A DNA stretch of 64,000 nucleotides from Deferribacteres bacterium. GTDB taxonomy: Bacteria; Zhuqueibacterota; Zhuqueibacteria; Zhuqueibacterales; Geothermadaptataceae. The notes beneath the pieces are model-generated. The model worked only from the letters and a program-made list of their open reading frames with translations, did not search any database and was not told where the DNA came from. A program made the position numbers and the translations under genes. Shown one piece after another: positions 1 to 9,730 of the stretch (the stretch's first letter is position 1; every line of letters begins with the position of its first letter). The DNA lies in NCBI GenBank assembly GCA_020633655.1, contig JACKDF010000004.1, positions 186,001 through 250,000 on the forward strand, in the 5' to 3' direction.

Positions 1-480
1 TTTCCCTCCAGTATTCGAATTCAGATTGAAGAACGAAAACCTGTTGCGCTTATCATTGATAATGGAATCTGGGGAATTGATGAAGAAGGTGTGTTGCTGC
101 CACGATTTCGCTCAAAGCATGGGCTCGATTATCCGGTTATTGTGAGTGAAAAACTTTCGCATCATAATCCGGGAGAGCAGATAAAATCGAAACAGGTACT
201 GCAGCTGGTTGAGTTCCTTGGGTTGTTGCGCGAGACAAATGCTTCGGTGTATGCGCTCATTTCCGAGGTGAGCTGGGACGAAATTGATGGTCTGAGAATA
301 ATGACTGTTCATAATAATCTGCCCATACTCTTTGGAAAAGCAGGATTTTTGCAGAAAAGCAGAAAACTGGCCTCAGCCTGGCGTTATTTAACAATTGAAG
401 AAAGAATGGATAAAATTAAATACATGGATTTACGATTCCACGACCAGATAATCATCAAAAAACGAGAAAGTAAAGCCTGA
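1..480 (+). CDS. ftsQ: Cell division protein FtsQ, C-terminal part (5' truncated by window edge)
   Basis: The reading frame is open from base 1 and ends at the TGA at 478-480, so the N-terminal anchor and most of the POTRA domain lie outside the window. The visible start, RIQIEERKPVALI followed by an IDEEGVLLP-like segment, is the typical end of the POTRA domain and beginning of the beta domain of FtsQ/DivIB. In this family the protein is a bitopic inner-membrane divisome protein linking FtsA/FtsZ to septal peptidoglycan synthesis. It sits 13 bp upstream of ftsA in the conserved ftsQ-ftsA-ftsZ order, which strongly supports the call. An internal GTG at 91 is not the start, because coding continues upstream of it. 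Confidence 0.85.
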   Translation, partial: FPSSIRIQIEERKPVALIIDNGIWGIDEEGVLLPRFRSKHGLDYPVIVSEKLSHHNPGEQIKSKQVLQLVEFLGLLRETNASVYALISEVSWDEIDGLRIMTVHNNLPILFGKAGFLQKSRKLASAWRYLTIEERMDKIKYMDLRFHDQIIIKKRESKA

Positions 481-493
481 CAGGAGGCGGGGT

Positions 494-1729
494 ATGCCGA
501 ACGATTACATTTGCGCCTTAGATATTGGCACAACGAAAATTTGCGCACTCATAGCTGAGGTTGACGAATATAATGAATTAAAAATTATTGGCGTCGGAAC
601 AGCTCCTTCGGAGGGCTTGCGCCGGGGCGTTGTTATAAATCTTGAAAAAACAATTCAAGCAATTAAAAAAGCACGTGATGAAGCGGAACGCATGGCCAAT
701 GTTGAAGTGCGCGCAGTCTATGCCGGAATAGCCGGCGACCATATTCGTAGTCTTAACGGACGTGGTGTTGTGGCTGTCTCTGGTGAACACAACACGATTT
801 CCCACGAAGACAAGCGTCGGGTGATCGAGGCTGCGAAAGCCGTTGCTCTTCCATTCGACCGGGAAATAATCCATATTATTCCACAGGAGTTTATTGTCGA
901 TGATCAGCGTGGCATTGACGACCCTGTGGGTATGTCGGGCATGCGCCTGGAAGCAGAGGTGCATATTGTGACCTGCGCTGTAACAGCCGCACAGAACATC
1001 TGGCGCAGTATTGAAGGCGCTGGAATGACAGTAATGGATCTCGTTCTGGAACCTTTAGCCAGCAGTTATGCAGTGCTTACAGAAGATGAGAAAAGTTTGG
1101 GAGTTGTAGTTCTCGATCTTGGAGGCGGGACAACGGACATCGCACTTTTCTGCGAAAAAGCCATACGGCACACGGCTATCGTCAGCCTCGGTGGTCGGAA
1201 TGTGACCAACGATCTGGCCCATGGCCTGCGCACACCGGTTGAGAATGCAGAAAAAATTAAAATCGCCTATGGAAGCGCCCTTTTGCATGACAATGACAAA
1301 GATAAATTTATCGATGTTCCCGGTGTGGGTGGACGCGCGGCGCACCGTGTGCCAAAAAGCATGCTCGTTGACATTATCCAGCCACGAATGGAAGAAATTC
1401 TTACGCTTGCTGCCAGGGAATTGAATAAATCGGAGTACATTAAAATGATGACCACCGGTGCTGTTCTCACGGGTGGAGGATCCATGATTCCCGGTACCGT
1501 TGAATTGGCCGAGGAAATTTTTGAGATGCCCGTAAAACTCGGAATTCCCCGTGGTATTCAGAGTGTAAGTGAAGAAATCCACACACCAATCCATGCCACC
1601 GGTGTCGGCTTGCTTTTGTATGGCCACCAGCACAACCGCCTCCTCGATGGCCCGCTGGAAGGGGAAAGTCATGTATTTGAGAAGATAATTGAACGCATGA
1701 AAAGATGGTTCGGTGGTGGAACACACTAA
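494..1729 (+). CDS. ftsA: Cell division protein FtsA
   Basis: This 411-residue actin-fold ATPase tethers FtsZ filaments to the inner membrane and recruits later divisome proteins. The start has the phosphate-1 motif DIGTTKICALIAE (residues about 10-22), and a second phosphate/connect motif VVVLDLGGGTTDIALF lies near residues 205-220. The 1C subdomain is present between them. The C-terminus (FEKIIERMKRWFGGG) is the short amphipathic membrane-targeting helix expected of FtsA. The ATG at 494 follows an AGGAGG-type ribosome site (around 481-487). Length and position between ftsQ and ftsZ are normal. A long open frame on the opposite strand over its 3' half is a codon-usage shadow. Confidence 0.97.
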   Translation: MPNDYICALDIGTTKICALIAEVDEYNELKIIGVGTAPSEGLRRGVVINLEKTIQAIKKARDEAERMANVEVRAVYAGIAGDHIRSLNGRGVVAVSGEHNTISHEDKRRVIEAAKAVALPFDREIIHIIPQEFIVDDQRGIDDPVGMSGMRLEAEVHIVTCAVTAAQNIWRSIEGAGMTVMDLVLEPLASSYAVLTEDEKSLGVVVLDLGGGTTDIALFCEKAIRHTAIVSLGGRNVTNDLAHGLRTPVENAEKIKIAYGSALLHDNDKDKFIDVPGVGGRAAHRVPKSMLVDIIQPRMEEILTLAARELNKSEYIKMMTTGAVLTGGGSMIPGTVELAEEIFEMPVKLGIPRGIQSVSEEIHTPIHATGVGLLLYGHQHNRLLDGPLEGESHVFEKIIERMKRWFGGGTH

Positions 1730-1772
1730 GAACGAAAAAAATCATATCCGTTAATAACCGAAGGAGTCAGCC

Positions 1773-2936
1773 ATGAATTTACGTTTTAATTTTGATGAAA
1801 GTGCAACACCTGCAGCAAGAATGAAGGTTGTTGGTGTTGGTGGTGGCGGCTGCAATGCTGTCAACCGAATGATTGAATCCAATCTCAGCGGTGTCGAATT
1901 CGTAAGCATCAATACCGATTTACAGGCACTGGAAAATGCAAAATCAAATTGCCGTATCCAGATTGGTAAAAACCTGACACGCGGGCTTGGTGCAGGCGCA
2001 ATACCGGAAGTTGGCCGTGAGGCCATTCAGGAAGACCGTGAGGCCGTTGTCGATGCCCTTGAAGGTGCCGATCTTGTATTTATTACGGCTGGTATGGGTG
2101 GCGGAACGGGAACAGGAGCTGCACCGGTTGTTGCTGAAATCGCAAAAGAAAGTGGTGCTCTCACTGTTGGTATCGTTACAAAACCCTTCATTTTTGAGGG
2201 ACCGAAACGCATCAAACGTGCCGACGAAGGCCTGATGGCCTTTAAAGAGCGTGTTGACACATTGATCGTCATTCCAAATCAGCGCCTTCTTTCTGTTGTA
2301 CCCAAAGGCACCCCGCTGAAAGCAGCTTTCCAGACGGCAGACGAAGTGTTGTTGCATGCAACCAAAGGGATTTCCGATTTGATCAGTGTTGCCGGTTTGA
2401 TTAACCTCGATTTTGCCGATGTGAAAACTGTCATGCGCGAGATGGGTGATGCCCTTATGGGCAGCGCAGTTGCTTCTGGTGAATTGCGTGCCGTTGAAGC
2501 GGCTGAGAGCGCTATCCGTAGCCCATTGCTGGACGACGTTTCCATCGCTGGTGCACAGGGTGTACTTGTCAATATTACCGGTGGTGAGTCCATGTCATTA
2601 CATGAGGTGAATGACGCAACTTCGGTCATCTCTGAAGCAGCAGGCGAGGAAGCAAATCTCATTTTTGGTGCAGTCATTGATCCACAAATGGATGATGAAA
2701 TTCGTGTCACCGTTATTGCGACGGGATTTAACAACAACAAGCAGGCCGGTGCACAGCAGAGTGGCACTCGGCGTATGCGTATCATCGCGAATGATTTGAA
2801 AGAGCTGGAGCTCCCCACTTACCGACGTCGTGAGCAAAATGGCCATGGTCCTGTGGGCGCTGACATTGAGAAGAGCCTTTACAGCGATGATGACCTTGAA
2901 TCCCCAGCTTATTTGAGAAAACGTTCGGCCAATTAA
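1773..2936 (+). CDS. ftsZ: Cell division GTPase FtsZ
   Basis: This is a tubulin-like GTPase of 387 residues that forms the Z ring. Visible signatures are the N-terminal nucleotide-binding loop [16 protein letters not shown], the tubulin signature GGGTGTG (about residues 110-116), the T7 catalytic loop [12 protein letters not shown], and the C-terminal conserved peptide ESPAYLRKR that binds FtsA. The ATG at 1773 follows GGAG (1762-1765) at good spacing. It is the last gene of the division cluster and is followed by a rho-independent terminator. Nothing unusual is seen in the catalytic regions. Confidence 0.98.
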   Translation: MNLRFNFDESATPAARMKVVGVGGGGCNAVNRMIESNLSGVEFVSINTDLQALENAKSNCRIQIGKNLTRGLGAGAIPEVGREAIQEDREAVVDALEGADLVFITAGMGGGTGTGAAPVVAEIAKESGALTVGIVTKPFIFEGPKRIKRADEGLMAFKERVDTLIVIPNQRLLSVVPKGTPLKAAFQTADEVLLHATKGISDLISVAGLINLDFADVKTVMREMGDALMGSAVASGELRAVEAAESAIRSPLLDDVSIAGAQGVLVNITGGESMSLHEVNDATSVISEAAGEEANLIFGAVIDPQMDDEIRVTVIATGFNNNKQAGAQQSGTRRMRIIANDLKELELPTYRRREQNGHGPVGADIEKSLYSDDDLESPAYLRKRSAN

Positions 2937-2963
2937 TCCATTTTTTTGTGTGCTGACTCGATA

Positions 2964-2998
2964 AAAACCGGCAGCAGTTTTGTTGCCGGTTTTCTTTT
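2964..2998 (+). terminator. Rho-independent terminator after ftsZ
   Basis: A 10-bp perfect stem AAAACCGGCA (2964-2973) / TGCCGGTTTT (2984-2993) is followed by a T-rich tail. It lies 28 bp past the ftsZ stop and separates the division genes from the exopolysaccharide locus. Confidence 0.85.
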
Positions 2999-3230
2999 AT
3001 AACCCACCTGATTTTCACAATCCAATCTATGCTTGTTTTACCCCCAATTTTTTACTTGAGCTTTTTTTTCCAAAATGACATTTTAATTCTGCATCGTCAT
3101 GTTCTGATGGTAATTTATAAAAAAAACAAAAACAGGTAACTGTTCATTTTTCATGTACAATGCGCTGAATTCTTCGAATTTGATAAAATGCTGGTAAGAT
3201 TAAGAGAATGCCAAAGTACTGAAAAAGATA

Positions 3231-3249
3231 TTGACAATCAGGTTGTCAA
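3231..3249 (+). promoter_or_regulatory. Inverted repeat upstream of the EPS locus, possible operator
   Basis: TTGACAA-TCAGG-TTGTCAA is a perfect 7-bp inverted repeat with a 5-nt centre, 28 bp before the sugar-transferase ATG. The left half also reads as a -35 hexamer, but no good -10 fits before the start codon. It could be an operator or a small 5'-UTR hairpin. The rest of 3000-3255 is A/T rich and shows no gene. Confidence 0.35.
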
Positions 3250-3276
3250 GATCAATTGCGTAACTGCGAGGAAAAA

Positions 3277-4260
3277 ATGCCGAATGTAACAAATTTTGAA
3301 TCGATAATCGATTTGAATGGAAGCACCAACGGTGTCGCTGCACTGCGAAGTGAGGCGCTTCGGCGTTATCAAATAAACTTCACCACAAACGGTAGGGGAC
3401 AAATCCGTATGAACAACCAGAAACAACGACAAGTCATTGACGACAAGTCTATACGGAGATTAAATTTTGTGGGCAAATATTTGATATCACCTGCTTTCTT
3501 ATTCAGCAGCCTTGGTGTCATGCTTTTCTTTCCTGATACACTTTTGCGCAAAGTGATGGCGCCATTTGCCAACCTGCGCTTATGGGAAAAAGCAGGAAAG
3601 CGTTTGTTTGATATTCTGGGATCCATTCTCGGTTTTATCATGCTTTCGGTATTCTTTATCATGATTCCATTTTTAATTTTATTCGATAGTCGTGGGCCAG
3701 TCATTTACAAACAAAAAAGGATCGGCCTTAATCATCGCTTCGGTGATCGTCGTCGGATAAGGTTACAGGTGATGCATGATCGGCGCCAAGGGGAAAGACG
3801 GAAAAATGATTTGTTTGGCAGACCGTTTTGGGTGTACAAGTTCCGTACGATGCGTCAGGATGCTGAAAAAACCAGTGGTGCGATGTGGGCACAGGAAAAT
3901 GATCCGCGAATCACGACAATGGGTCGCATTCTTCGTTTCACCCATATCGACGAAATTCCACAGTTTTTCAATGTTCTCTGTGGCGAAATGTCCCTCGTGG
4001 GACCGCGTCCGGAACGTCCGGAATTAATGCCGGAAATTATCGCCAAGGTCCCGGATTTTCCAAACAGATTGCAAGTGAAACCTGGCATGACAGGACCGGC
4101 ACAGATTGTTTGTGGGTACGACACGACGATCGATGCGGTTAAAGAAAAATTGCACTACGATTTAGTATATGTAAGAAAATCAGGTTTGAAAGAGGACATC
4201 GTCCTGTTATTTCAGACTTTTTGGGTAATCATTCGAGGCAAGGAAGTCCTTGATTCGTAG
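3277..4260 (+). CDS. Exopolysaccharide-initiating sugar transferase (undecaprenyl-phosphate glycosyl-1-phosphate transferase)
   Basis: 327 residues of the bacterial sugar transferase family (Pfam Bac_transf, WcaJ/WbaP catalytic module). It should transfer a sugar-1-phosphate from a nucleotide sugar to undecaprenyl phosphate at the inner membrane, the first step of repeat-unit assembly. One or two hydrophobic segments (about residues 65-85 and 110-135) precede the catalytic core, which shows the motifs PVIYKQKRIG, FWVYKFRTM, THIDEIPQFFNVL, EMSLVGPRPERPE and VKPGMTGPAQI. The core carries a basic insertion, rich in Arg, between the KQKRIG and KFRTM motifs. The four-helix N-terminal region of long WcaJ proteins is mostly missing. 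The ATG at 3277 is chosen because GAGG lies 5 nt upstream; an upstream TTG at 3256 has no ribosome site. First gene of the EPS locus. Confidence 0.9.
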   Translation: MPNVTNFESIIDLNGSTNGVAALRSEALRRYQINFTTNGRGQIRMNNQKQRQVIDDKSIRRLNFVGKYLISPAFLFSSLGVMLFFPDTLLRKVMAPFANLRLWEKAGKRLFDILGSILGFIMLSVFFIMIPFLILFDSRGPVIYKQKRIGLNHRFGDRRRIRLQVMHDRRQGERRKNDLFGRPFWVYKFRTMRQDAEKTSGAMWAQENDPRITTMGRILRFTHIDEIPQFFNVLCGEMSLVGPRPERPELMPEIIAKVPDFPNRLQVKPGMTGPAQIVCGYDTTIDAVKEKLHYDLVYVRKSGLKEDIVLLFQTFWVIIRGKEVLDS

Positions 4261-4288
4261 AACCACCAGGCATGGAGGTCTTATCATA

Positions 4289-5020
4289 ATGCACTTATTT
4301 AGATGGGCTTTATTGGCTGTCGCTGCAGCCGTGTTTTCATTCACTCAGCCTCTTCTTGCTCAAACCCCTTCAGAAGGGAATGTGAAAATTATTTCCAATC
4401 CCGATGAAACAGTTGTGACCTTGAAGGGGGAATATACATTGCGCGGGCAAACTCCTTACGTTGTTGTCCATAATTTGCAGGGTTATTACGAACTTGAAGC
4501 GAAAAAACGTGGATATGAAGATTTTACTTCGTCGTACGTTTTTAGTCCAACTGTTCGTAAAAAACTGGCAATACGCTTAATTCCAAAATCGCGTCTGCGC
4601 TCCTTTTCCAGATCGATGGTTGTACCGGGTTGGGGACAGGCATATACCGATCAGAAATGGAAAGGTCTGTTCATCGCAGGCTTGCAGTTAGGTGCTGGTG
4701 GTTATTTCGTTTACACCCATATTGATTATCTGAATGCAAAAGATGATTACGATAAAGCCCTCGATGCATTTGCCGCATCAGGTGGCTCGCAAGATGCGAC
4801 CATTTATCAGGATGTTCAGGATAAATGGGATGTTTTAAGCTCAAAATACGACAACCGTAAAACGGCGCTCATCCTCAATCTCAGCGTATATTTGTACAAT
4901 CTCTTCGATACCCTGTTTTTCTATCCGAAATATCACTATCCAAGAATACGGGCAACTGCTGACATTTTGCAAGATGGGAATCAACCGACTTTGGCTCTCG
5001 GATTAAAAGCCAATTTCTAG
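4289..5020 (+). CDS. Secreted PEGA-domain / DUF5683 protein
   Basis: 243 residues. A signal peptide (FRWALLAVAAAVFSF, cleavage probably after LLAQ) is followed by a PEGA-like beta domain (about residues 30-90; motif GQTPYVVVHNLQGYYELEAK). After it comes a DUF5683-like region that begins with the characteristic SMVVPGWGQAYTDQKWKG segment and contains two hydrophobic stretches. PEGA domains are usually extracytoplasmic and carbohydrate- or envelope-associated; DUF5683 is common in FCB-group bacteria and has no assigned function. ATG 4289 is preferred because GGAGG lies at 4274-4278; a longer frame starting inside the previous gene lacks a ribosome site. Its place between the sugar transferase and export genes suggests a role in assembly or anchoring, but that is inference. 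Confidence 0.65.
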   Translation: MHLFRWALLAVAAAVFSFTQPLLAQTPSEGNVKIISNPDETVVTLKGEYTLRGQTPYVVVHNLQGYYELEAKKRGYEDFTSSYVFSPTVRKKLAIRLIPKSRLRSFSRSMVVPGWGQAYTDQKWKGLFIAGLQLGAGGYFVYTHIDYLNAKDDYDKALDAFAASGGSQDATIYQDVQDKWDVLSSKYDNRKTALILNLSVYLYNLFDTLFFYPKYHYPRIRATADILQDGNQPTLALGLKANF

Positions 5021-5078
5021 TAACGGATTGTGGTAACTTTAATATAGTAAACCAATTACATTTTCGGAGTTCATGAAA

Positions 5079-6953
5079 ATGAAAAAACGAATTGAATGGA
5101 TTCAATATGTTTTTGTGGCTGGACTGCTGCTTCTGTTTATGCTTGCTACAGGCTGCATTAAAAAACCTTCAGCCCCGGAAGAGCTGCTTCAGGGTAACGA
5201 TACCTTTCCTGGTAAACCTTTCAATATACATATCGCCCTTGGTGATGGCCTCGTAAGACTGGATTGGACTGTCAACAACAGAGATGATGTCGACCATTTT
5301 CTGGTCACACGGCAAAACGTTGTCGAAACACAAACTATTGAAGTAAGTGTTATCGATACCGTCTTTGTAGATGCCGGGCTCATCAATGGACAGGAATATA
5401 TATATACGATTAAAGCTGTTAAGGTCATCAACGACAGAGAATTCTCCGGTTTGCCTTCGGACAAAATCACAGCACGTCCCAACGTCTATTCGATTCTGCT
5501 GGAAAATGGCGCGGATTTTACCTCAAGTCGTGCAGTGACACTCGGCCTTACGGCTCCGACTACAACGAGTATTGTCGAATTGAGCAATAGCGAAGATTTT
5601 GCGAACTCCTCACTTTTACAATTTCAATCTACCTTGCAATGGACACTCTCCCCTGGTGATGGACCAAAAGTGGTTTGGGCCAAATTTCAGGATCAGGAAG
5701 GGCAGACAACAAATACAGCCGTTAGTGACAGTATTTTTCTGGATACACGTGCGACCATTATTCTGGTGGAGGAAAATACCAACGGCCAGTCTAAAATCGC
5801 AGCCGACAGTATTTACTTCTCAATGTATACTGGAGAGCCCTTCGGCCTTCTCGCAACAATTTCAATTGAAGACGGCCCGCGTGATGTGCAGTTAAATGAC
5901 CTGGGTACAGGGTATTATGATGCATGGTATGTTATACCAAAAGACGCGGACGTATTGCAGGCAACGATTACGGGCAATTTTACTGATCGTGCCGGTAACG
6001 AAGCTATTCCAGTCATTGCCGATTCACGTGTCACTATATTACGTGCTCCAGCGGCAGTAACCCTGTTCAAGCCGGTCATTGCTGGCGATGGACGGACTTC
6101 CCTGAAACTTTCCTGGAGTCTCACAGAAGATCAACACGATTTTCAAACATATGAAGTCTATCGATCCGTTTTGGGGAGTAATGAGTTTACACTGGTCTCA
6201 ATCATTTCGATTTCGACAGAGACTTCTTATACAGATTCCGGTCTTTCACCAAACACGACCTATGTCTATAAGATTGTCGTACGTGACCGGTCTGGTTTGA
6301 CAGGTGAGAGCAACGAGGAATCCCAGACCACCCGTCCTGATGAAATTGCAAATCCGGTTATTTTGTACAAACCATTGTATTTTAGTGATGCAACGACCAA
6401 TCAGATTGATCTGAATTGGACGACAAGCGCAGAAGATAATTTCAATAGTTATCAAATTTATCGAAGCACAAGTCCAAATGTCACAACAAATTCCACTTTA
6501 ATTGGAATTATTCCACAGCTTGATATAACGACATACAGTGATACTCACTTTTTTGAAAACTCGACCTACTATTACAGTATTTTTGTCTACGATGATCGTG
6601 GCCAGGTCGCATCGATAAGCAACGAGGTGTCGGTAACAGTTCCGAACACATTGCCAGAGCCAGTTTACCTGGCACAACCAATCATTGTTGATTCTACTCG
6701 TTTCCAGCTTTCCTGGTCGCAAAGCCTTGATCCGGATTTTGCAAATTACCGTATTTATCGCTCACGAGGAAATACAGTGAATCTCACGGAAGAGCCAATT
6801 GCAATTCTTAGTGGTGAAGTGCTGCAAACAACTTTCGAAGACCTGAATTTGACACCAAATGTTATCTATAGCTATCGGGTTTTTGTATACGATACGAATG
6901 GTGATCGAGCGGGAAGTAATACCGTGACAGAGTTGACAGGAGGTATAAATTAA
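5079..6953 (+). CDS. Lipoprotein with repeated fibronectin type III domains
   Basis: About 624 residues. The N-terminus has a basic start, a long hydrophobic stretch and the lipobox LATGC, so it should be a lipid-anchored envelope protein. It then carries Fn3-like beta-sandwich repeats: one near residues 40-125, and three clearer ones near 325-420, 430-520 and 530-620. Each has YxIYRS-type and TYxYxIxVYD-type strands ending in a TV(T/P) segment. The middle (about 130-320) is beta-rich and unassigned. There are two in-frame ATGs at 5073 and 5079. GGAG at 5066-5069 is 9 nt from the second but only 3 nt from the first, so 5079 is preferred. In this locus it may bind or anchor the secreted polymer, which is inference. 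The next gene starts 56 bp later. Confidence 0.7.
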   Translation: MKKRIEWIQYVFVAGLLLLFMLATGCIKKPSAPEELLQGNDTFPGKPFNIHIALGDGLVRLDWTVNNRDDVDHFLVTRQNVVETQTIEVSVIDTVFVDAGLINGQEYIYTIKAVKVINDREFSGLPSDKITARPNVYSILLENGADFTSSRAVTLGLTAPTTTSIVELSNSEDFANSSLLQFQSTLQWTLSPGDGPKVVWAKFQDQEGQTTNTAVSDSIFLDTRATIILVEENTNGQSKIAADSIYFSMYTGEPFGLLATISIEDGPRDVQLNDLGTGYYDAWYVIPKDADVLQATITGNFTDRAGNEAIPVIADSRVTILRAPAAVTLFKPVIAGDGRTSLKLSWSLTEDQHDFQTYEVYRSVLGSNEFTLVSIISISTETSYTDSGLSPNTTYVYKIVVRDRSGLTGESNEESQTTRPDEIANPVILYKPLYFSDATTNQIDLNWTTSAEDNFNSYQIYRSTSPNVTTNSTLIGIIPQLDITTYSDTHFFENSTYYYSIFVYDDRGQVASISNEVSVTVPNTLPEPVYLAQPIIVDSTRFQLSWSQSLDPDFANYRIYRSRGNTVNLTEEPIAILSGEVLQTTFEDLNLTPNVIYSYRVFVYDTNGDRAGSNTVTELTGGIN

Positions 6954-7009
6954 TCGTGGATGGTGTATCTAGCCTGGATAAACTTCATTTTTTTGCAGGG
7001 AAGCAGATC

Positions 7010-8056
7010 ATGTTGAAACAGAAGTTAGCTGTATATTTTATTTTTGGTGTACTACTGCAGTTGTGTTTTTTCGGGCAGATGAATGCTCAGGATTACATTC
7101 TGGAACCGGGAGATAAAATCGCTGTCTCGTTCTGGCAACAAGCAGATTTGAACACAGAAGTACGAATTGACCTTGATGGAAGAATTGAAATCCCCGTCGC
7201 CGGACGTATTACTGCTGCTGGCTTGACAGTCTCCCAACTGGGTTTAGCAATTGTTGAAAAAGTCAGCATTTATAACCGAAATATTACCCAGGCATTAGTC
7301 AATGTCATCGAATATGGAAGCAAGAAAATCTATGTGACAGGCGCTGTTCAAATGCCCGGCCCCTATACGTTTGAGTATATGCCAAATGTGTGGGAAGCCA
7401 TACTGCAGGCGGGTGGACCCATCGAATCAGCAAGGCTCGATCAGGTGACCATCGTGCGTGGTGGAACCACCAATGGACAACTCATCTCAGTTGATCTCAA
7501 ATCCTATTTTAATACCTCAGACTTATCCCGGCTTCCCGAGTTACGTCCTGGAGATAATATCAATGTACCAGGAACAACGGGTGGCTCCGGTACAGGCACT
7601 AATGGGGCAAACGGTGGTGGTTCAGGCACGAGTACCTCGTCGGGCTTGTTCTCCAAGCGTAGTGTCGTCTATATTTATGGCCAGGTGGTGTCTCCGGGTG
7701 TATATGAAATCGAAGAGGGGACCGACATTCTTGAAGCCATCGTCCGGGCAGGTGGTCCATTGCTGACTGTACGCACAAATGCGAACGGCCCAACAGTTGA
7801 ACCTGATTTGGAACATGTGCGCTTGATCACAAACAGCACAGAGGGCACGATCGTTTATGAAGTTGATTTGGATAATTATTCTATGATTGGTGCGCCAAAG
7901 CCACTTATTCTTAAAGCAGGTGACACGATTCATATTCCATATAAAGAATCTTATAAGAAATTTACGATAACTGCTGCCCTCGGCGCAGCCATCACAGGTT
8001 CGGTGTCAATTCTTGTTTCTTATTTTCTCCTCCAGAAAGTCTTGAAAACGAATTAA
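7010..8056 (+). CDS. Polysaccharide export protein, Wza/SLBB family
   Basis: 348 residues. A signal peptide (LAVYFIFGVLLQLCFF, probable cleavage near MNAQ) precedes a poly-export domain (YILEPGDKIAVSFW, IEIPVAGRI). Two SLBB domains follow (KKIYVTGAVQMPGPYTF about residues 105-155, and VVYIYGQVVSPGVYEI about 220-265), separated by a Gly/Ser/Thr-rich linker. A C-terminal hydrophobic helix (ITAALGAAITGSVSILVSYF) fits the outer-membrane helix of Wza. There is no lipobox cysteine, unlike E. coli Wza. The protein should form the outer-membrane channel for polymer export, working with the Wzz-like protein encoded next. ATG 7010 has GGGAAG upstream; a longer frame from 6956 would place about 18 extra residues before the signal peptide and is less likely. 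Confidence 0.88.
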   Translation: MLKQKLAVYFIFGVLLQLCFFGQMNAQDYILEPGDKIAVSFWQQADLNTEVRIDLDGRIEIPVAGRITAAGLTVSQLGLAIVEKVSIYNRNITQALVNVIEYGSKKIYVTGAVQMPGPYTFEYMPNVWEAILQAGGPIESARLDQVTIVRGGTTNGQLISVDLKSYFNTSDLSRLPELRPGDNINVPGTTGGSGTGTNGANGGGSGTSTSSGLFSKRSVVYIYGQVVSPGVYEIEEGTDILEAIVRAGGPLLTVRTNANGPTVEPDLEHVRLITNSTEGTIVYEVDLDNYSMIGAPKPLILKAGDTIHIPYKESYKKFTITAALGAAITGSVSILVSYFLLQKVLKTN

Positions 8057-8120
8057 TTGAGCAGTGAAGAAGAAAGCCCAGATATTGGCTTAATGATCGC
8101 ATAATAGAGCAGGATAAAAA

Positions 8121-9638
8121 ATGCAAAAAGGTCCATCATTCGACATTCGCACGATTTTACAAATTGCCCAACGTAGAAAATGGTTTCTAATCGTGCCGAT
8201 CGTGCTTGCCGTAATCGCGTGTGTCGCTATCATCCAACTTACGATCCCCATGTATCTCTCAAAAACGACGATTCAGTTGGGACCGTTTACAACGTTGACC
8301 GGGCGCATGTCCCAAATGCTTCCCGGGGTAACCGCTGAAAACCGTGTTCGCATGCGGGATAACAAGGAGGCAATTTTCAAACAATTGTCCAACAAAATTA
8401 CCCTCGGTAAAGTCATTGATCGCGTTGGCATGAAACCAAAGGAAGCACAGGTAAAATTAGCCGATGAAGCCGTGCGGAAAAATCCATCCCTGGTCCACGA
8501 AGAAGCATTGCGCACGATTATGATCGAACAAATGCTCGCCAAAATGACCCTGGATTTCGCACAGCGAAGCGAGTATTTTGAACTTGGTACCAAGTCGACC
8601 AATCCACAAAATGCTTATTTAATCACCAAAACGTTGGCTGAACTTTTCATCGAAGAAAACTTGATGGAAGGTTTAAATACCCTGAAGGGAACCGCAGAAT
8701 TTGCCTCAACGCAAATGGAAAAATACCGCATTCAGTTACAGGATGCCGAAGATGCTTTGCGCGCTTATCGTCGTTCGATGGCCCAAACATCGAACCAGAA
8801 TCTTACAGTCAATTCTGCGAATTTGCCGCAGGTGAACAGTCTCATTCAGTCATATGAAGCGGCAAAGCTGAAGTATGTGGACGAATTGAACACCGTTGAA
8901 TCCAGACTTGGCGATTTAAATTCTGAGATTCGCATGTTTCAATCGGATGAGGCAACACAAATTAAAGCGCAATTGATTGAAAAGATTTCCAAACAGGCAG
9001 AATTGCTGATCAGTTTCCCCTGGAATAATGGTGATGTCCTGCGAATCGGCACCGAAATATCCAAACTCAAAGATCGTTTGCGTGCGGAAATACGGCGAAC
9101 GGGACCACGCGATTTGCAAGGTACCTATGGCCATTCGGTCATTTCGCTAGCAATCCGGCGTGAGGTTATTGAAACGGAAATTTCCCTGTTAAACAAACAG
9201 ATTAATACGCTCAACCGGCTTATCGATCTATTCAACAGCGCCCGCAGCACCATTCCCGTTCAGGAACTGACTTTAAACAATCTGCAGGCTAAAGTTGAAA
9301 TGAGCCGTCAGCTCTATCAAACCTTTGTTGACCAGGCAAACAGCGCCCGAATTCGTGAAGCGATGCAATCCACTGAAATTAAAGCGCGTTACCGTATCAT
9401 TGATCCAGCGCAAATTCCCGTTACCCCGATCAATACGGATTTCATGCAAGTAATCCTTATTGCATCCATTGCCGGGCTTGGCCTTGGTGTTGGCATGGTG
9501 TATTTGCTGGAAATGCTGGATAATTCCTACAAAGGGATTGAAGAGATTGAGACGGCACTGGGTGTTTCGGTATTGGGAATTGTACCAAAGATGAACCTGG
9601 GTACATCGGAGCCGAAAAAGAAAGCTTTGCCTTTCTGA
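8121..9638 (+). CDS. Chain-length determinant / polysaccharide co-polymerase (Wzz/GumC family)
   Basis: 505 residues with two membrane helices (about residues 20-42 and 460-480) bracketing a large coiled-coil-rich periplasmic domain, the usual topology of co-polymerases that set polymer length and link the inner-membrane polymerase to the Wza channel. The C-terminal part has the PxxP-like region (DPAQIPVTPIN) before the second helix and a short cytoplasmic tail. It has no fused kinase domain; a separate BY-kinase is encoded at 12216. Longer than the E. coli WzzB type because of the coiled-coil region, in line with GumC/EpsB-like proteins. Confidence 0.85.
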   Translation: MQKGPSFDIRTILQIAQRRKWFLIVPIVLAVIACVAIIQLTIPMYLSKTTIQLGPFTTLTGRMSQMLPGVTAENRVRMRDNKEAIFKQLSNKITLGKVIDRVGMKPKEAQVKLADEAVRKNPSLVHEEALRTIMIEQMLAKMTLDFAQRSEYFELGTKSTNPQNAYLITKTLAELFIEENLMEGLNTLKGTAEFASTQMEKYRIQLQDAEDALRAYRRSMAQTSNQNLTVNSANLPQVNSLIQSYEAAKLKYVDELNTVESRLGDLNSEIRMFQSDEATQIKAQLIEKISKQAELLISFPWNNGDVLRIGTEISKLKDRLRAEIRRTGPRDLQGTYGHSVISLAIRREVIETEISLLNKQINTLNRLIDLFNSARSTIPVQELTLNNLQAKVEMSRQLYQTFVDQANSARIREAMQSTEIKARYRIIDPAQIPVTPINTDFMQVILIASIAGLGLGVGMVYLLEMLDNSYKGIEEIETALGVSVLGIVPKMNLGTSEPKKKALPF

Positions 9639-9730
9639 ACCACTTGAATTTACAAGTGGATATACATTGATTTTATAAATTTTATCAACAAATAAAAGTT
9701 CGCAAATCCTTATTAAAAGAGGTAAATGTT

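Noticed and set aside
1055..1726. 223-codon open frame antisense to ftsA
   Set aside because: Lies wholly within ftsA on the opposite strand, has no family features and mirrors ftsA codon usage.
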